From Amanita rubescens (taxonomy: Eukaryota; Basidiomycota; Agaricomycetes; Agaricales; Amanitaceae), in NCBI GenBank assembly GCA_015039365.1, contig WION01000042.1:124001-188000 (forward strand): a stretch of DNA of 64,000 nt, given 5' to 3'. Positions 41,271 to 52,535 of this stretch are shown here, piece after piece (within the stretch, counting starts at the first letter, position 1; every line of letters starts with the position of its first letter). The notes beneath the pieces were generated by a model. The model made no database searches. It was not told the origin of the DNA and saw nothing but the letters and a program-made list of their open reading frames with translations. A program made the translations under genes and the position numbers.

Positions 41271-43108
41271 TGTCGAATCCAAGTGCTGCGTTCAGTACGA
41301 TCTGTAATCCATCATTAGTGACCTATTTTGACTATCAATGGCGCTGCGGACCTTGTTCTTTGCAGCGCCGATCATCGTCGGAAGCCACCTGCTTTCTCGA
41401 GAATCCATCAATAAAAATACAGCGTCGTGTGAATCGATGAGATGCTCTAGTTTCTCCACGTCAGCTTTCGTCTGCGCAACGACAGCTTCGTTTGAAGTTG
41501 AAATCGGATGTCCTGGCATGGGTATTGCTAGAGTGTGTCCAGTTGCGTTCTAGTAGGATGTTAGGATAATGAGTGGCTTGTGAAGAGATACGCACGATGC
41601 CGGGAAAGATTTTCCGCAGGCTTTCAGCTGCACATTCTGCTTTGGGTTTGCCTCCTCCCACGCAATCCTCAAATTCGAAGAGCGGTTGCCGTACCGGATT
41701 CGAGAAAGAGACGCGTCCGGAATCAACAAAAGTAATTGTACGAACACCCCAAGCCTGTTAAAAAGTGAACAACAATATATAGCTGTATGTAGACGCGACC
41801 AACCATAAGTGATCTGGCAACGTAACATCCAAGCGTACCGGCACCTAGTAAAAGGCATCGCGTCGAAGACACTTTCTCAAGATCGAGCGAGGGAACGATC
41901 CGCCATCGCATCAGCCTAAGGTTGAGATCGACTGCTTGGTCCGCAAGTAACTTTGGATCCATCATCGGTGCCAGATCGGCTACGCGAGGAGCAGTTTTTC
42001 CAGATGCATCCCTTTCCCAGCCCACGGCGGATGGCCTAGTACTAAGCTGGGAATCACCCGCGCCAACGTGAATGATACCAAAACGGCTCTTCCAGCTTGA
42101 GGAAGGTGTTTCTGGCTCTCTCCAGCACAAGATGCGAAGGGTAGAGGTGGTAGAGGGGTAGAGGGCGCGGAGATAAGCAAGAAGATTGCGAAGCGGCCAA
42201 CCTGGGTTGTGCGGATTTGCAGAGGGGTCGATGAAGGCGACGGTCTGTTCATTTCCGGGCGTTTGGGCAAAGAATGTTTCATAATCTTCGACAGGGGCGA
42301 TTTCGGCATTGGGTCTGACTAGGAAGAAAGGAAGTGGTGATTGTCTCGCTTTCAATTGATTTTGTATCAGCGAGAGCTACATCGCATCAGAAAATTGTGG
42401 ATATGCGAGTGGGTTGATTTCCGCACCTGTTCCGTAGTGAATGCATCAGTGGCGCTCTTCCATCCATTGTGATCGTCGATCTCCCATGCTGGTTTTGCAG
42501 CGAATGCAGGGAATGCAAACAAGTAGTGATACTGATATTTCTTGAGATCCGCGAATGTTAGGAGGAGAAAACGATTGAGACTGGATGTGTCGCGCGATGT
42601 GAGGATGTGATCCCATATCTGCACAATCAGGAATGTACGATTGCGGATATCGACGGGACATACCTTCTGTACTTCTGCTTCGAAGAGGGCAACTTTATTT
42701 TCTTTGAGTGAGAACTCTTCGATCGTGTTAAAGTTCTTGAGTAATCCGCGTACGGCGATGTGAGCGGGTGGTGGTCTGAGTGGAATGTGATAAATCGGGA
42801 CCGGTCAGGGATGGCTAGACTCACGAATACGCGGAATCGAAGCTTTCCTCTGAGACAGAAAGAGAACAAGCGAGGGCGATATCTCGACCGGTTTCGCGAT
42901 CAGTAATGGATCGGCCGGTTCTGTACGCGCCTGTGACCGGTACGGGATCGTCGCCTAGGCGTAAGACGTCAACTTTGAGGTCTGCAAGCTTGTGCCAAAA
43001 GGCTGGGTGAACGAGCGAAGAAAAAGGCGCAAATTGCACGAGCGGCATCGAGTCAACTTTCCATTCACAACTTTCAAATTCCGTCACACGGGACGTCACC
43101 AACAACAT
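40595..43108 (-). CDS. ATG7: Autophagy E1-like activating enzyme ATG7
   Basis: Exons on the minus strand: 43108-42825, 42775-42664, 42618 to about 42381, about 42348-41804, 41754-41596, 41549-41352, 41301-41158, 41109-40994 and 40943-40595, giving about 714 residues. N-terminal ATG7 domain ([37 protein letters not shown]), then the ThiF/E1 fold with the ATP-binding glycines ([16 protein letters not shown]) and [20 protein letters not shown], zinc-site pairs CYYC and CTGC, and the catalytic cysteine in QMCTVTRPG. It ends EGGEDDF. It activates ATG8 and ATG12 for lipidation and conjugation in autophagy. A second ATG at 43048 (MPLVQFAPF) could be the real start. The junction between exons three and four is unresolved: the phase-consistent intron is only 32 bases. 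The start lies 35 bp after the stop of the upstream ATP synthase gene. Confidence 0.93.
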
Positions 43109-43143
43109 TCAATTATAATCTATACGTATATTCTATATCCAAC

Positions 43144-43589
43144 TTAGTGCGGGTGATTCTTGTGATGTTCTGCGCTACCGTCAGTTCTCGGTCATATTAC
43201 TTTACTTGATATATACGTACTCAAATGCACTGAATTAATCCATATTAGTATACGTGTCGTTTGCAAACCAGAGTGAACAACTCACTGTTATAGTCGATTG
43301 TGTATCCAATCAGGAATAGCCCCACAATGACTGCAACGAGCGGCTTGCCCGATGCATTGGCTCCAGTGAAATACCTCCCCTTGATACCGCCAACGCGAGG
43401 CGCCGCCTGGCCTTTGGGTAACTTTGAGTAGAAATCTACGAGGGGTCCTAGCCCACTGCCTGCATCGCCCGACTACACGGTCGTCAGCCAGTACACGCAA
43501 GACAAGTGTCGACTTACGACAAGCTTTGGAGTGGCAATCTTGGGTGGGACAAGTCCACTGAGATGGCTACGAACGAGGGACGGATGCAT
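43144..43589 (-). CDS. ATP17: Mitochondrial ATP synthase subunit f
   Basis: Exons 43589-43518, 43472-43286 and 43169-43144, introns of 45 and 116 bp, 94 residues. The sequence has the family features: SLVPPK-like N-terminus (SGLVPPKIATPKLV), GLGPLVDFYSKLPKG, GGIKGRYFTGANASGKPL, one membrane segment (VAVIVGLFLIGYTIDY) and the short His/Lys tail KHHKNHPH. Subunit f is a small inner-membrane part of the Fo stator. The gene is divergent from the phosphatase gene (81 bp between start codons), so they may share a promoter. Confidence 0.88.
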
Positions 43590-43670
43590 GTTGGTTTTCT
43601 TTTCTGTTGAGTGCACGAGTTCGGCCGGATTCGGTTCTGTGCGTTACTGTCACGCGTGATCCTACATCAT

Positions 43671-44909
43671 ATGGCCATTTACGAAGTGAGGGTTCTCAAG
43701 TTCTCGATACGGGCCTAACGGACCATTCTTACTTAGGTTGTGTCAGGCTATTTCATTCAGGACGATTTAGACCCGAGCACTCTACCTGCGGTATGTTACC
43801 TATATGGCTTCTGAACGGCTTACGACCCTCCCGCAGATCCCACCAAGATTTGGGCTACGTGACGAATCTGATGACAGATGGAGGACATTACATGCTGACT
43901 TGGTGAACCTCAACTCGAATGCGGAACCGGGGACATCTTATAAACTCTTCTTTCTCGGTCGCCATGGGCAAGGCTTTCGTAAGTGTCCAGTCAGGGGTAA
44001 TACAAACCTGACCCGGACCAGACAATCTCGCTGAGCAAAAATACGGATCCAAGGCATGGGACGAGTACGTATTATAGGATGACCCGCGCGAAATTAAAGT
44101 GAACTCATGATCATGTTGTGGCAGTTATTGGTCAAAGTTAAACACAGACGGGGAGATCCGATGGGGACGTACGTCATGCTACATGCTTTGTTCAGAAATC
44201 CAACCGCACATGTATCTTTGTCGCAGCGGATGCTGAGTTGACACCGCTCGGCATTGCCCAAGCCAATGATGCTCGAAGCGCCTGGAAGAAAGAGCTTGCT
44301 TTTGATGCCCCTCTTCCCGACAAGATGTACTGCAGTCCTCTCACGCGTGCATCGAGAACGCACCAGATCACGTTTCAAGATGTTATTCCTTCCAGGAAAA
44401 CCCTCGTCGTCGAGGTATGATCGGCCGCTGGGGACGAGTCCGAATCAGATGGCTCAATTCTTCTCGTACAGTTTTGCCGCGAAGAGAATGGTGTCCATAC
44501 TTGTGACAAACGCCGAAGTCGCACTTACATCCATCAAACCTTCCCCTTGTTCGAAATAGAAGAGGGATTTACAGAGGATGACGAGTTGTGGAGCCCTGAT
44601 ACTAGGGAAATATTTGATCAAGTCATGCACCGTGCAAAATGCGTCTTGGATGCCATTTTCAACGAGGATCATTATGGTAAGCTTGGACCTGGAGCGAAAG
44701 TTTATTTGACACATGTGAACCCCTTCAGTCGTCGCGATTACTGCTCATGGAGGGTTCATCAGGGCCTTTATGCGAGTTTTGAACCGAGTGACAGGCACGA
44801 TACCTACGGGTGGTACGGTTTCGTATTTTTACCAGTCATATTTGTCCTGATTGATCTTATAGGCGTTCTACCCGTTCTCGTCAAAGCCACCAGGATTGCG
44901 CTCAACTGA
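43671..44909 (+). CDS. Histidine phosphatase superfamily protein, PMU1-like
   Basis: Nine exons: 43671-43685, 43737-43790, 43837-43978, 44022-44064, 44125-44168, 44227-44414, 44472-44676, 44729-44812 and 44863-44909. All junctions are in phase, giving 273 residues. The catalytic RHG motif is FFLGRHGQGFHNLAE (split by an intron). Later motifs are LTPLGIAQA, KMYCSPLTRASRTHQITF, NGVHTCDKRRSRTYI, and the second catalytic histidine in ITAHGGFIRAFMRV. This is the pattern of yeast PMU1 and relatives in the phosphoglycerate mutase branch. The substrate is unknown. The first exon is only 15 bases (MAIYE) but splices cleanly into VVSGYFIQDDLDP. Confidence 0.88.
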
Positions 44910-47279
44910 GAAGCCGCGGCGATTATGTCGAGATAACGTCTGTCGAATATAAAGTTTCTGGGGTAGGCGTGATGGACGAAAGATGGATATGTTACGTAAA
45001 GTCAGAATAGAGTGCATTTCAATGTAAAAGTTGAAATCTCATGTTTGGACAAATGTCAGTGCGGTGCTTGAGAGGGCTGATGGATTACCCCCAGGGGCAA
45101 CTGCGAAATGTGGGGGAATTACTCGGATCGTCGATCCGTACGTGTCGTCTTCCGGTTGGTTGATGCGTACGATGCATTATTAATATATCGTGGTGCCGTT
45201 TTTTGATCATGGTATGTAGTACAATGTAGATATACAACGCGGCAACGTTCGAGCGAAGGATGAGAGCATATTGAATAGTGTGAGGGGTATGAGTGTTCAC
45301 GCGAAACCGACGGCTTTGCGTGCTTATGGTAAGCACTAGCTCCCGCATGCGCGTACCGAGAGTTAATGTATCACCGGACGAGTTGCCGATGATTAACTGA
45401 CTAACAGACTTTAATGGTGCGGTAAGGACCGAAAGTCATTTAATATGCTGCTTCTATTTCAGCTTTACGCCGATGGCGCGTGCTTGTGCGGCCCGACAGG
45501 CGAAGCAGAACTCGTCAACCTTGTCAACGTTTTGTTGGATTTCCGGGCCGAAGCACTTTAGTGCGCGAGAAGAGGTCGAAGGGAAGGGGAGAGGAAGGGT
45601 CGTGTTATTGACGATGCCCTGAAGTGAAATAAGCCGCAGACGCGCACCTTTAGACAGTCTCGGGACCGGCAACCTCGCTGGTGTCGATAACTTTTCTCGC
45701 ACAGAGATGAGTTGCAGTCAACAATGGCGATGACTAGATGGCGTTGAAAGTGCTGCTCAGCTGTCGATCAGCTCATAATAAGCAGTCGACCGTGAGGGGT
45801 ACATACACCGCATTTGGCCCAACGTGTGCCTTGACTAGACAGTGTCAGGTTAGTGATATCAAAAGTACGGGCATGAACGGCGACAGCGTACGCTATTTGT
45901 TGGCACATTCCTCGGCTTGGTCAGTGGTGTAACGGGCAAGGACGGGATGGTTAGATGGGGGAAATGTCGAAAGAAGCGACTAAGAGAACAACTAGCTTTT
46001 ATGCGGTAGCCGGTTTTCGTTTTGATTCACCTAGCTTTCGAAGCTAGCTTACATATTCAAGAGTTTGCTTTGGGTGTTATCTGGGGCTGCGTTAACGTAC
46101 TCTATGCCTGGCGGTATTTGGTAACGTGGCGGTAACCAGATCCCTAGGCTGAGATTGAACGCCGTTTAGATGTCAGAAGCGTTGTCACTCAACGTCACGG
46201 CGCCGAAAACATGTGTGTCTGTGCCGGAACAATAGCGCCACCCACTTGATTTGTTTGGATAGTGGACGGATATGCCAACGTGCGCCCACGTGCAACACAT
46301 TTTTAGGTTTCTGCGCATTAGCCATTACGTCGTAAAAGTTTATCGTCGTCTCATCAACGGGAGCCCTTGTTTGATTTATCGACTTATTTTTTGCCTTATC
46401 AGAAAAAGACAATTTTATTGAGTATACATATCCATCAGATGTTTCCATACTCACACTACTGCTAGGCGACCTCTCGGTTGGAGGAATGAGGGTCAGTCAG
46501 ATGTGGGTGCCGTGCAAAAGCGGATGGATGTAAACCATGTGATCAGTCTAATCAGTTGACGACTGAAACAACTTGACCCATGATCAAAGTAGACGACAAA
46601 GAATGACATCAAATTCGGCTGACGGATCGCGGGACCGGCCAAGAGATCATCGGTTCTGGTCCGTCGGCGTAGAACTTATCTGCTTGTTTGTTTACATGTG
46701 GGCACTAGAGCGCTATACCCTTTGTCCAAGATCCGCTTGCCTCGGTAAGGAATGGTTGTGGCGTTACAGTGGGCAGCGTTTGGGGTATCATGCATCATAT
46801 ATTACCACTGTATCATTGGCATGACGTAGACGCTGGGGAATATATACGGTAAGCGAAAGGCACCTGCGTTGCGCGATTTTGCGTCAGTTATCTGAACGAG
46901 CCCATCGGGGGTACACGGGTACCACTGGACCTGGCGGGACTATTAAAGGCTTTAAATTACTGCTACGCGGGGTTAAAACATGATACTGCGCTTACGGACT
47001 CGATTTAACGAGAACGTTCGAATCTTCCCCGCAAAGTTTGGAATAAACCTCGGAGTTTATATAAAATCCGGTTTGCCCAGACGCTTCCGTCCGACTCGCA
47101 GGTGACCGGACGGCCGTGGCCTGAATTGATGCGCATCATCACCGAGGCCAGATTAGGGGCTTCGACGCGTCGATGCTTGATGTTGCGCAGAGAGTGCTTG
47201 TATGCGCTCGATCGATGTTGACGCGTTGACGATGCGCCAGTCGTATTGACGTCATAGTCGTCAGCCGCGCTCGATAACG
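44910..47279. other. Long region with no confident gene
   Basis: 2.4 kb. Apart from the weak candidate at 45454-45702 I see only short open frames without recognisable content on either strand. Confidence 0.4.
45454..45702 (-). CDS. Possible small protein, unknown
   Basis: The C-terminal half ([20 protein letters not shown]) looks like real protein sequence, with three cysteines. The first residues look unlike a start, and an upstream exon may exist. No family recognised. Confidence 0.25.
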   Translation of the reverse strand: MREKLSTPARLPVPRLSKGARLRLISLQGIVNNTTLPLPFPSTSSRALKCFGPEIQQNVDKVDEFCFACRAAQARAIGVKLK

Positions 47280-47498
47280 TATAAAAGGTGCGTCGTCTCC
47301 GTCTTTCCCCCAGAACACTCTTTCTTTCCTTCCAGTACGTGCAACTCTCCACGCGTCTATACCCGCACCCACTTACTCCGCTTTTCACAGACTATCCTAC
47401 TCTATCTCCTCGTTTAAACACACTTACCGCTACTCTAGTCTACATCAGGTATGTTTTTATGTCGTCACCGAACAGCTTTGCTGAGGCACGTTTCGCAG
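47280..47498 (+). promoter_or_regulatory. Core promoter and 5' leader of the secreted protein gene
   Basis: TATAAAAG at 47280-47287, then a pyrimidine-rich stretch (TCTTTCCCCCAG, CTTTCTTTCCTTCCAG). A 50-bp intron in the 5' leader, 47449-47498 (CAG|GTATGT..TTTCGCAG|A), removes upstream ATGs and leaves the ATG at 47508 first. Confidence 0.6.
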
Positions 47499-47507
47499 AC
47501 CTCGAAG

Positions 47508-47819
47508 ATGAAATTGTATCTCGCTGGTCTCGCTACTCTCGCGATCATGTCATGCACTGCCGCCATCGCCACGCCCGCTCAGCCCGGAGGACAAGGGCAG
47601 AGTGAGCAATCTCCAACACAGCGCGGATGCAATCGCAAGGAAGATTTGGGCGTTCCCGGTTATACTGGCAACTGCAAGGCATGCGACAAAGGTTATCACC
47701 CCGAGCCCGATGATAAGAATTGCAAGGGGGAATACCAGTGTTGCCATGGCTGGTGTTGCCCTGGTGTTGCCCCTAGCTCTAGCTCCTCAAACACTACTTT
47801 AGTACCTTCCCTTCCTTGA
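47508..47819 (+). CDS. Small secreted cysteine-rich protein
   Basis: 103 residues. Signal peptide MKLYLAGLATLAIMSCTAAI, then a short Pro/Gln/Gly linker, then a cysteine-rich core with nine cysteines, two CC pairs among them (CNRKEDLG, CKACDKGYH, YQCCHGWCCPG), and a Ser-rich tail. I do not recognise a named family. The start was chosen because of the signal peptide and the leader intron just upstream. A TATA box, a pyrimidine-rich leader and the single coding exon fit a strongly expressed secreted protein, possibly an effector-like or wall-associated peptide. Confidence 0.7.
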   Translation: MKLYLAGLATLAIMSCTAAIATPAQPGGQGQSEQSPTQRGCNRKEDLGVPGYTGNCKACDKGYHPEPDDKNCKGEYQCCHGWCCPGVAPSSSSSNTTLVPSLP

Positions 47820-48060
47820 GAACCTGGCGTTTTTTTCTTATATACCACATACTATTTTTACACGGATAAGTACTTTACATAGATGACGACGAGGGCATAA
47901 TACTATTCCTTTCACTACTAAGCTAGATTAACCGGATGGCTCGCCAAATAGTCTTCAACGACTTTCTCCGAGTTATATGCGAACAGATGATCATTTATGG
48001 ATTCGGGCAGAAGACCTGATACGCATTATTAGCACCTCGAATCTGGATCATGGAAACGAT

Positions 48061-49505
48061 TCACTTACAAAAGAGACGAACAGTTAGGTCTCTAAACCAT
48101 CTACCGATAATGCTCATCTCCCTTTTGCTGTCGCCTCTACGTTTTGCCAGGTCCAGAATTTTACTGACACGAGGTTTGCGTATGTCATTGTACGCTTTAG
48201 CTGCATTTCGGAGGACGCTTTCAGGCACCTCTGTAACCGTCTTGGACTCGCGGGAGAGTAACTTTGCCAGCAACAACGAATAGACGATCGCGTCCTCCGC
48301 TGCGCATGAAACACCTTGACCGGCGTCTGGGGGCATGGCATGAGCAGCGTCGCCTAGAAGAATGATTCTGCCCGTCTGCGTAGGTGTGACGTATGATTCC
48401 AGGAGCCTAGGAACAACGTATCTCGGGAGCAGGAGTGCGGGAGTATGATGCCACACCAACGTATCGGCTACTTCCTCGGAAACGCACCCAAGCTCGATAA
48501 TGCTCTTGAACACACCATTGGCTTCATTCTTGCCTCCGTCTCTAGGAGATTTCCAAGAACCATGCAGCTCAAGCAGTTTTTGCTTCACGCTCTCAGCATC
48601 TGCGATAGTTTTTGCTCGAGCGGACGAGAACGAGGGTTCAGGTGCTTCATAGGTGCCCCACCATTGTATAAATGGGCCGTGTTTGATATACTCGTTTGGA
48701 ACGGAGCGAGGCGTACAGAGGGTGTAGCCGAAGAAGCCTTTGTCACCAAAGGTCATGACTACACCTTCCTCATTCTTGCCTTCTTGCATCAAGCTATCCT
48801 TCAACGTTGATGGGAGTAGCGCAACTGGGATAAAGCCTCCAACACCCGTTAATCCCCTGGATTGAAATCATATAGTCGCGCCGATATAAGCTTGACAGTA
48901 GAAACTTACTCATATTGGGCAGGGTATTTCCCTTGGAACAACGAGTCTCTCACTCGACTTCTTATACCATCTGCACCGATAACGAGGTCAACAACTTCCT
49001 TCGCGCCGTCCGCATATTCCACCTCTACACCCTCGACGCCGAGTTCCTTGACAGCCACCACCTTCCGACCCCATTCGATGCAAGCATCTCCTCTCCCAAG
49101 CTCCTGGAACGCTTGCATCAAGGCCTCAAATACCACGACACGCGGGACCATCACCATGCTGAAACCGTCATAGCGTTCCTTTCTTCCGCCAACCATAACC
49201 CCAAGGGTTTTCCCGGACGAAGATCTCAAGACGAACCTCTCAGAGCAGAATGATCGATCTGTGATGTATTGCGATGCTTTCGGGGATAAAGAATGGATTG
49301 CGCGGAGGCCATTTGGCGCTAGGCCGAGTCCTGCGCCTACGATAGTCGATGCGGATGCTAATGGAGATGCTTCGGGTCCTGAGAGGGAGGCATGGGATTC
49401 CACGAGTCGGACGGAGAGTGAAGGGACCAGAGGGAGGAGATATTTGTATAGCGCGATGTAAGTGGACAGTCCGCCTATTCCGGCACCGACGATGAGAACT
49501 TTCAT
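48061..49505 (-). CDS. FAD-dependent monooxygenase (salicylate-hydroxylase-like)
   Basis: Exons 49505-48910 and 48856-48061 with a 53-bp intron, giving 463 residues. The N-terminal Rossmann dinucleotide site is KVLIVGAGIGGLS. The DG motif is LVIGADGIRSRVRDS. The second FAD motif is GRIILLGDAAHAMPPDAGQG, followed by EDAIVYSLLLAKLL. These are the three marks of group A flavin monooxygenases, which hydroxylate aromatic or other small substrates with NAD(P)H and oxygen. The substrate is unknown. No signal peptide; the protein is expected to be cytosolic. No biosynthetic cluster is visible next to it. Confidence 0.9.
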
Positions 49506-51098
49506 CTTGGATGTTGGCTGGGCTAGTGAAGAGGCTACCAGCCGTTTTTATGCAAATCTGAGCCAGCATGGTCTCGGCCTTCGGCTCAATGCCAACGTCA
49601 GCGATGCGGCTGCCGGCAAGTGGCGCAGCGTTTGCGTAGTACACCTAGTAGGCTCATGAGGATCCCGATATACTTACGGCAAGCCTGAGTATGCCACTAT
49701 AGGCTACAGCATTGTTGTTCCGAACCCACGTGGTTGACATCATGATCTTCGCCTGACCACGTTCATGCCGGCTGCACTCGTCATTCACAAAAACACTACA
49801 TTGTGGAATACGCAGTAGATCGTAAGTTACCTGTCATGTATTTCGTACCTGTATTGTGACGCCATGCCGCACCGCACACGAATGAGCCGAGTTAGCTAAT
49901 TGTGATGCTAACCACTAAGTATATGAGGGCCCAAGCCGAAGATGGGGCCGAGTCTTCCTGACTACGGAAGCCGAGAAGGACATGGTCTACATTAGTTCCT
50001 GTTTCGATGATGGGGTCCAGTGCCTGGTCACATCACATTGTTTGTACATGATTTTTCTTAAACTAGATCAACCCAATCAACCCATGCCGCAGTTCCTCTT
50101 GGTGCCGTTCACCTGATTTCCGGTGCCGCTGCTTATCCCCAAGTCCCCGCTGCGGCATTGCTACCTCGCCACAGTGCTGTCCCTTACCTACTGTGTCGTA
50201 CTCGCCAGGTGCGCTGTCTAAGTGCCGCCTTGGTTATACCAGGCTGCATTAGTCTGTTAGCCGCCCCTCCCTCCGAGCCGTGACTCAGTTGGTTCAGATC
50301 AGTGTACCCGGTCTTTTTCAGTTGAGTTGCAATCGTCCATTGTCGATTTCATTGGATTGTTGACTGACGGCTTCATGCTTGCTTAGTGGTGTCTTCGCGT
50401 GTTACGGAAGATTGTTACTGCCGACGACAATGTATTTGGCGACTATATGCACATATGCTAATGGCCATTTATTAGTAGCTTGCCCTTCCCCACTGTTAGC
50501 TGTAGCACCTTCAAAGTAGCAGCGAAGGTGAGTGTATGAGTTTTTCGGTGGGTCAGATGCCTTCACCTCCCACCATACTTGCCCAACCGCTGCATGGTAC
50601 GTCTAATACCTACTCTGTTTGCTGTCGTGCTTACACTCTCCTGCATTATGCCTAACCTGTACACCACCAAGCTCACCATCTCTCTCGAAGTCTCCATGCC
50701 AACTGCCACAAGCGACCACGCTTATATTCTCATATCGCTTTTGTGCGTGTCTTGTGCGACTTCGTTCATTACATGACACGGTGAGAAGGATTTCACCTCC
50801 TGCTGCACTCAGGATGATTGCCCAGCCATGCCATTTGCGTAACCACTCGTATGCTTGGGTCTGGCGCTCTTCGGCCCTCTTTCAGATTGAGGAGGTATAC
50901 ACCCCGTGGAATCTGCACGACACTGACGTTTCTGGACCTCATTGACATGGATCCCGTACAATGCTGAGTGCATCCGGTGTCATTCCGCTTCTTACATCCC
51001 CATATATGATACATCTGGCCTGTAATGTCCATTTGTAGAATCGTAGTTGTATGAGTGTCCATATCAGACAAAATTCAGTTGTATGTTGACAATAGATA
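49506..51098. other. Intergenic, nothing recognised
   Basis: 1.6 kb with short open frames only; one (50579-50776) has hydrophobic character but no further support. Confidence 0.4.
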
Positions 51099-51186
51099 GT
51101 GATCACGACGGTTCATTGTGAACCGCCGTGTACTGGCATGAATCACCCTTCACATGCCAAACGTGAACATGAACCATCGTGATCAC
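51099..51186. repeat. Imperfect inverted repeat
   Basis: GTGATCACGACGGTTC at the left and the complement of GTGATCACGATGGTTC at the right, with partly complementary sequence between. Could be a tiny MITE remnant or a regulatory palindrome. Confidence 0.45.
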
Positions 51187-51265
51187 GATCAGCTGACATA
51201 ATATTTCCCACAATTCGCCAAGTATCATATGTAGGGCACAAAATAGGTTCAATAATTAGATGTAT

Positions 51266-52498
51266 TGTTACAAACGTACGTCATGGCCTATCTTTTTTTT
51301 TATCATCTATGTCATCCCTCCTACGTTATTGTTTGCATATGCGTTCCTTCTGGAACATTCATCGTTTATCATATGCTATTCCGTTTATCACATGCATGTC
51401 GATTAGTGATGGGAGGTTAAGTTATGTAACCGCAATTAACCGTAACTTAACTGAACCTAACTGCTCGACCAGTTAATTATCAGTTAAGGTTAGGCCCTTT
51501 CCCTAACCTTAACCGGACCGGTTATGACCGGTTAAATTGTGCAACCTTGTAGAGCTGGTCCTTAGCTTCATTTTGAGCCCTTATTCATGTAATTTGGCCC
51601 AGTGGTTCATGAGATATGAAGTATTTTGTGAAGGGATGTCAAAATTATTGTGTTTCTCATTAGCAATGTGATCCATGACATGCAAAAAGCAATATACAAT
51701 TAGTTTCTCATGTTCAATCTGCTAGCTATTTCCCTCACCACACTCAGAAACATAGTTCTCTGGGATGCTGATGAGGAGCAAAGTTTTGCATGGCTGTTGT
51801 GAGGCTCTAATTTGTATGCAATTTTCATTATGTTTATCATTCTGTATTAGACAATATACTTCTGACTTAGGCTGTTGGCATTTGGGACTTGTTTCTGATT
51901 TATATTGATCAGTTATGAGCATCATAGACAACATTGCTAATGGGAAACCAATCATCTTGACATCACTCACAAAACACTTCATATCTCATGAACCACTGGT
52001 CCAAATTACATGAATAGGGGCTCAAAATGATGCTAATAACCTGCTCTACCAGATTACATAATTTTAATTGGTTATAATCGGTTATAACCGGTCATAACCG
52101 GTCCAGTTAAGGTTAAGGAAATTCTGGGTCATCAGTTAATTGATCAGTTACAGTTAATCAATTTTGGGGCAATTAACCGGACTTAACCTAACCTCACAAC
52201 ACTAATGTCGATTATCACATGTAAACCGTTTCATCATCACATGTGACCGTTTCGTTATCACATGCATTCCTACTTACTATATTTGCGTATATACCTTGTA
52301 CTATATAAAACACGCAAATATACGACTAGACCTCAGTCTAGTTTTAACAGTCAAAATCTGTCTCATTATCGTCTAAGCTCCCTTGAGGACTTATCCGATA
52401 ACACTCTACTCTTTGAACGTTCTTAAGTGCCGGAATTCCCTTGAGGAACCTACGGTGCCTGATAGGCTTGACTTATCAGTGAACGAACAGACGTAACA
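51266..52498 (+). repeat. 5' LTR of chromovirus D, split by an hAT-type insertion
   Basis: Without the insertion and its target duplication it is about 424 bp, in the range of the other LTRs. TATATAA and the heat-shock-like TTCTGGAACATTC are kept. Confidence 0.9.
51404..52204. mobile_element. Non-autonomous hAT-type foldback element
   Basis: 801 bp with 8-bp target duplication ATGTCGAT (51396-51403 and 52205-52212). Ends are TAGTGATGGGAGGTTA and, inverted, TAGTGTTGTGAGGTTA. The inverted similarity runs on for about 280 bp on each side, so the element is nearly a palindrome. The outer 150 bp are rich in GGTTAA/TTAACC motifs in both orientations. No transposase. The 8-bp duplication and subterminal repeats fit the hAT superfamily. 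Confidence 0.82.
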
Positions 52499-52535
52499 AT
52501 AAAACTAGACTCCTCTCCGAGCACGATAGCTTTAA

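Noticed and set aside
46573..46824. 83-codon open frame with hydrophobic residues in the gene-poor stretch
   Set aside because: No splice or domain support, and composition typical of chance frames.
51722..51982. 86-codon open frame in the 801-bp hAT-type element
   Set aside because: It lies in the palindromic arms and shows no transposase motif.
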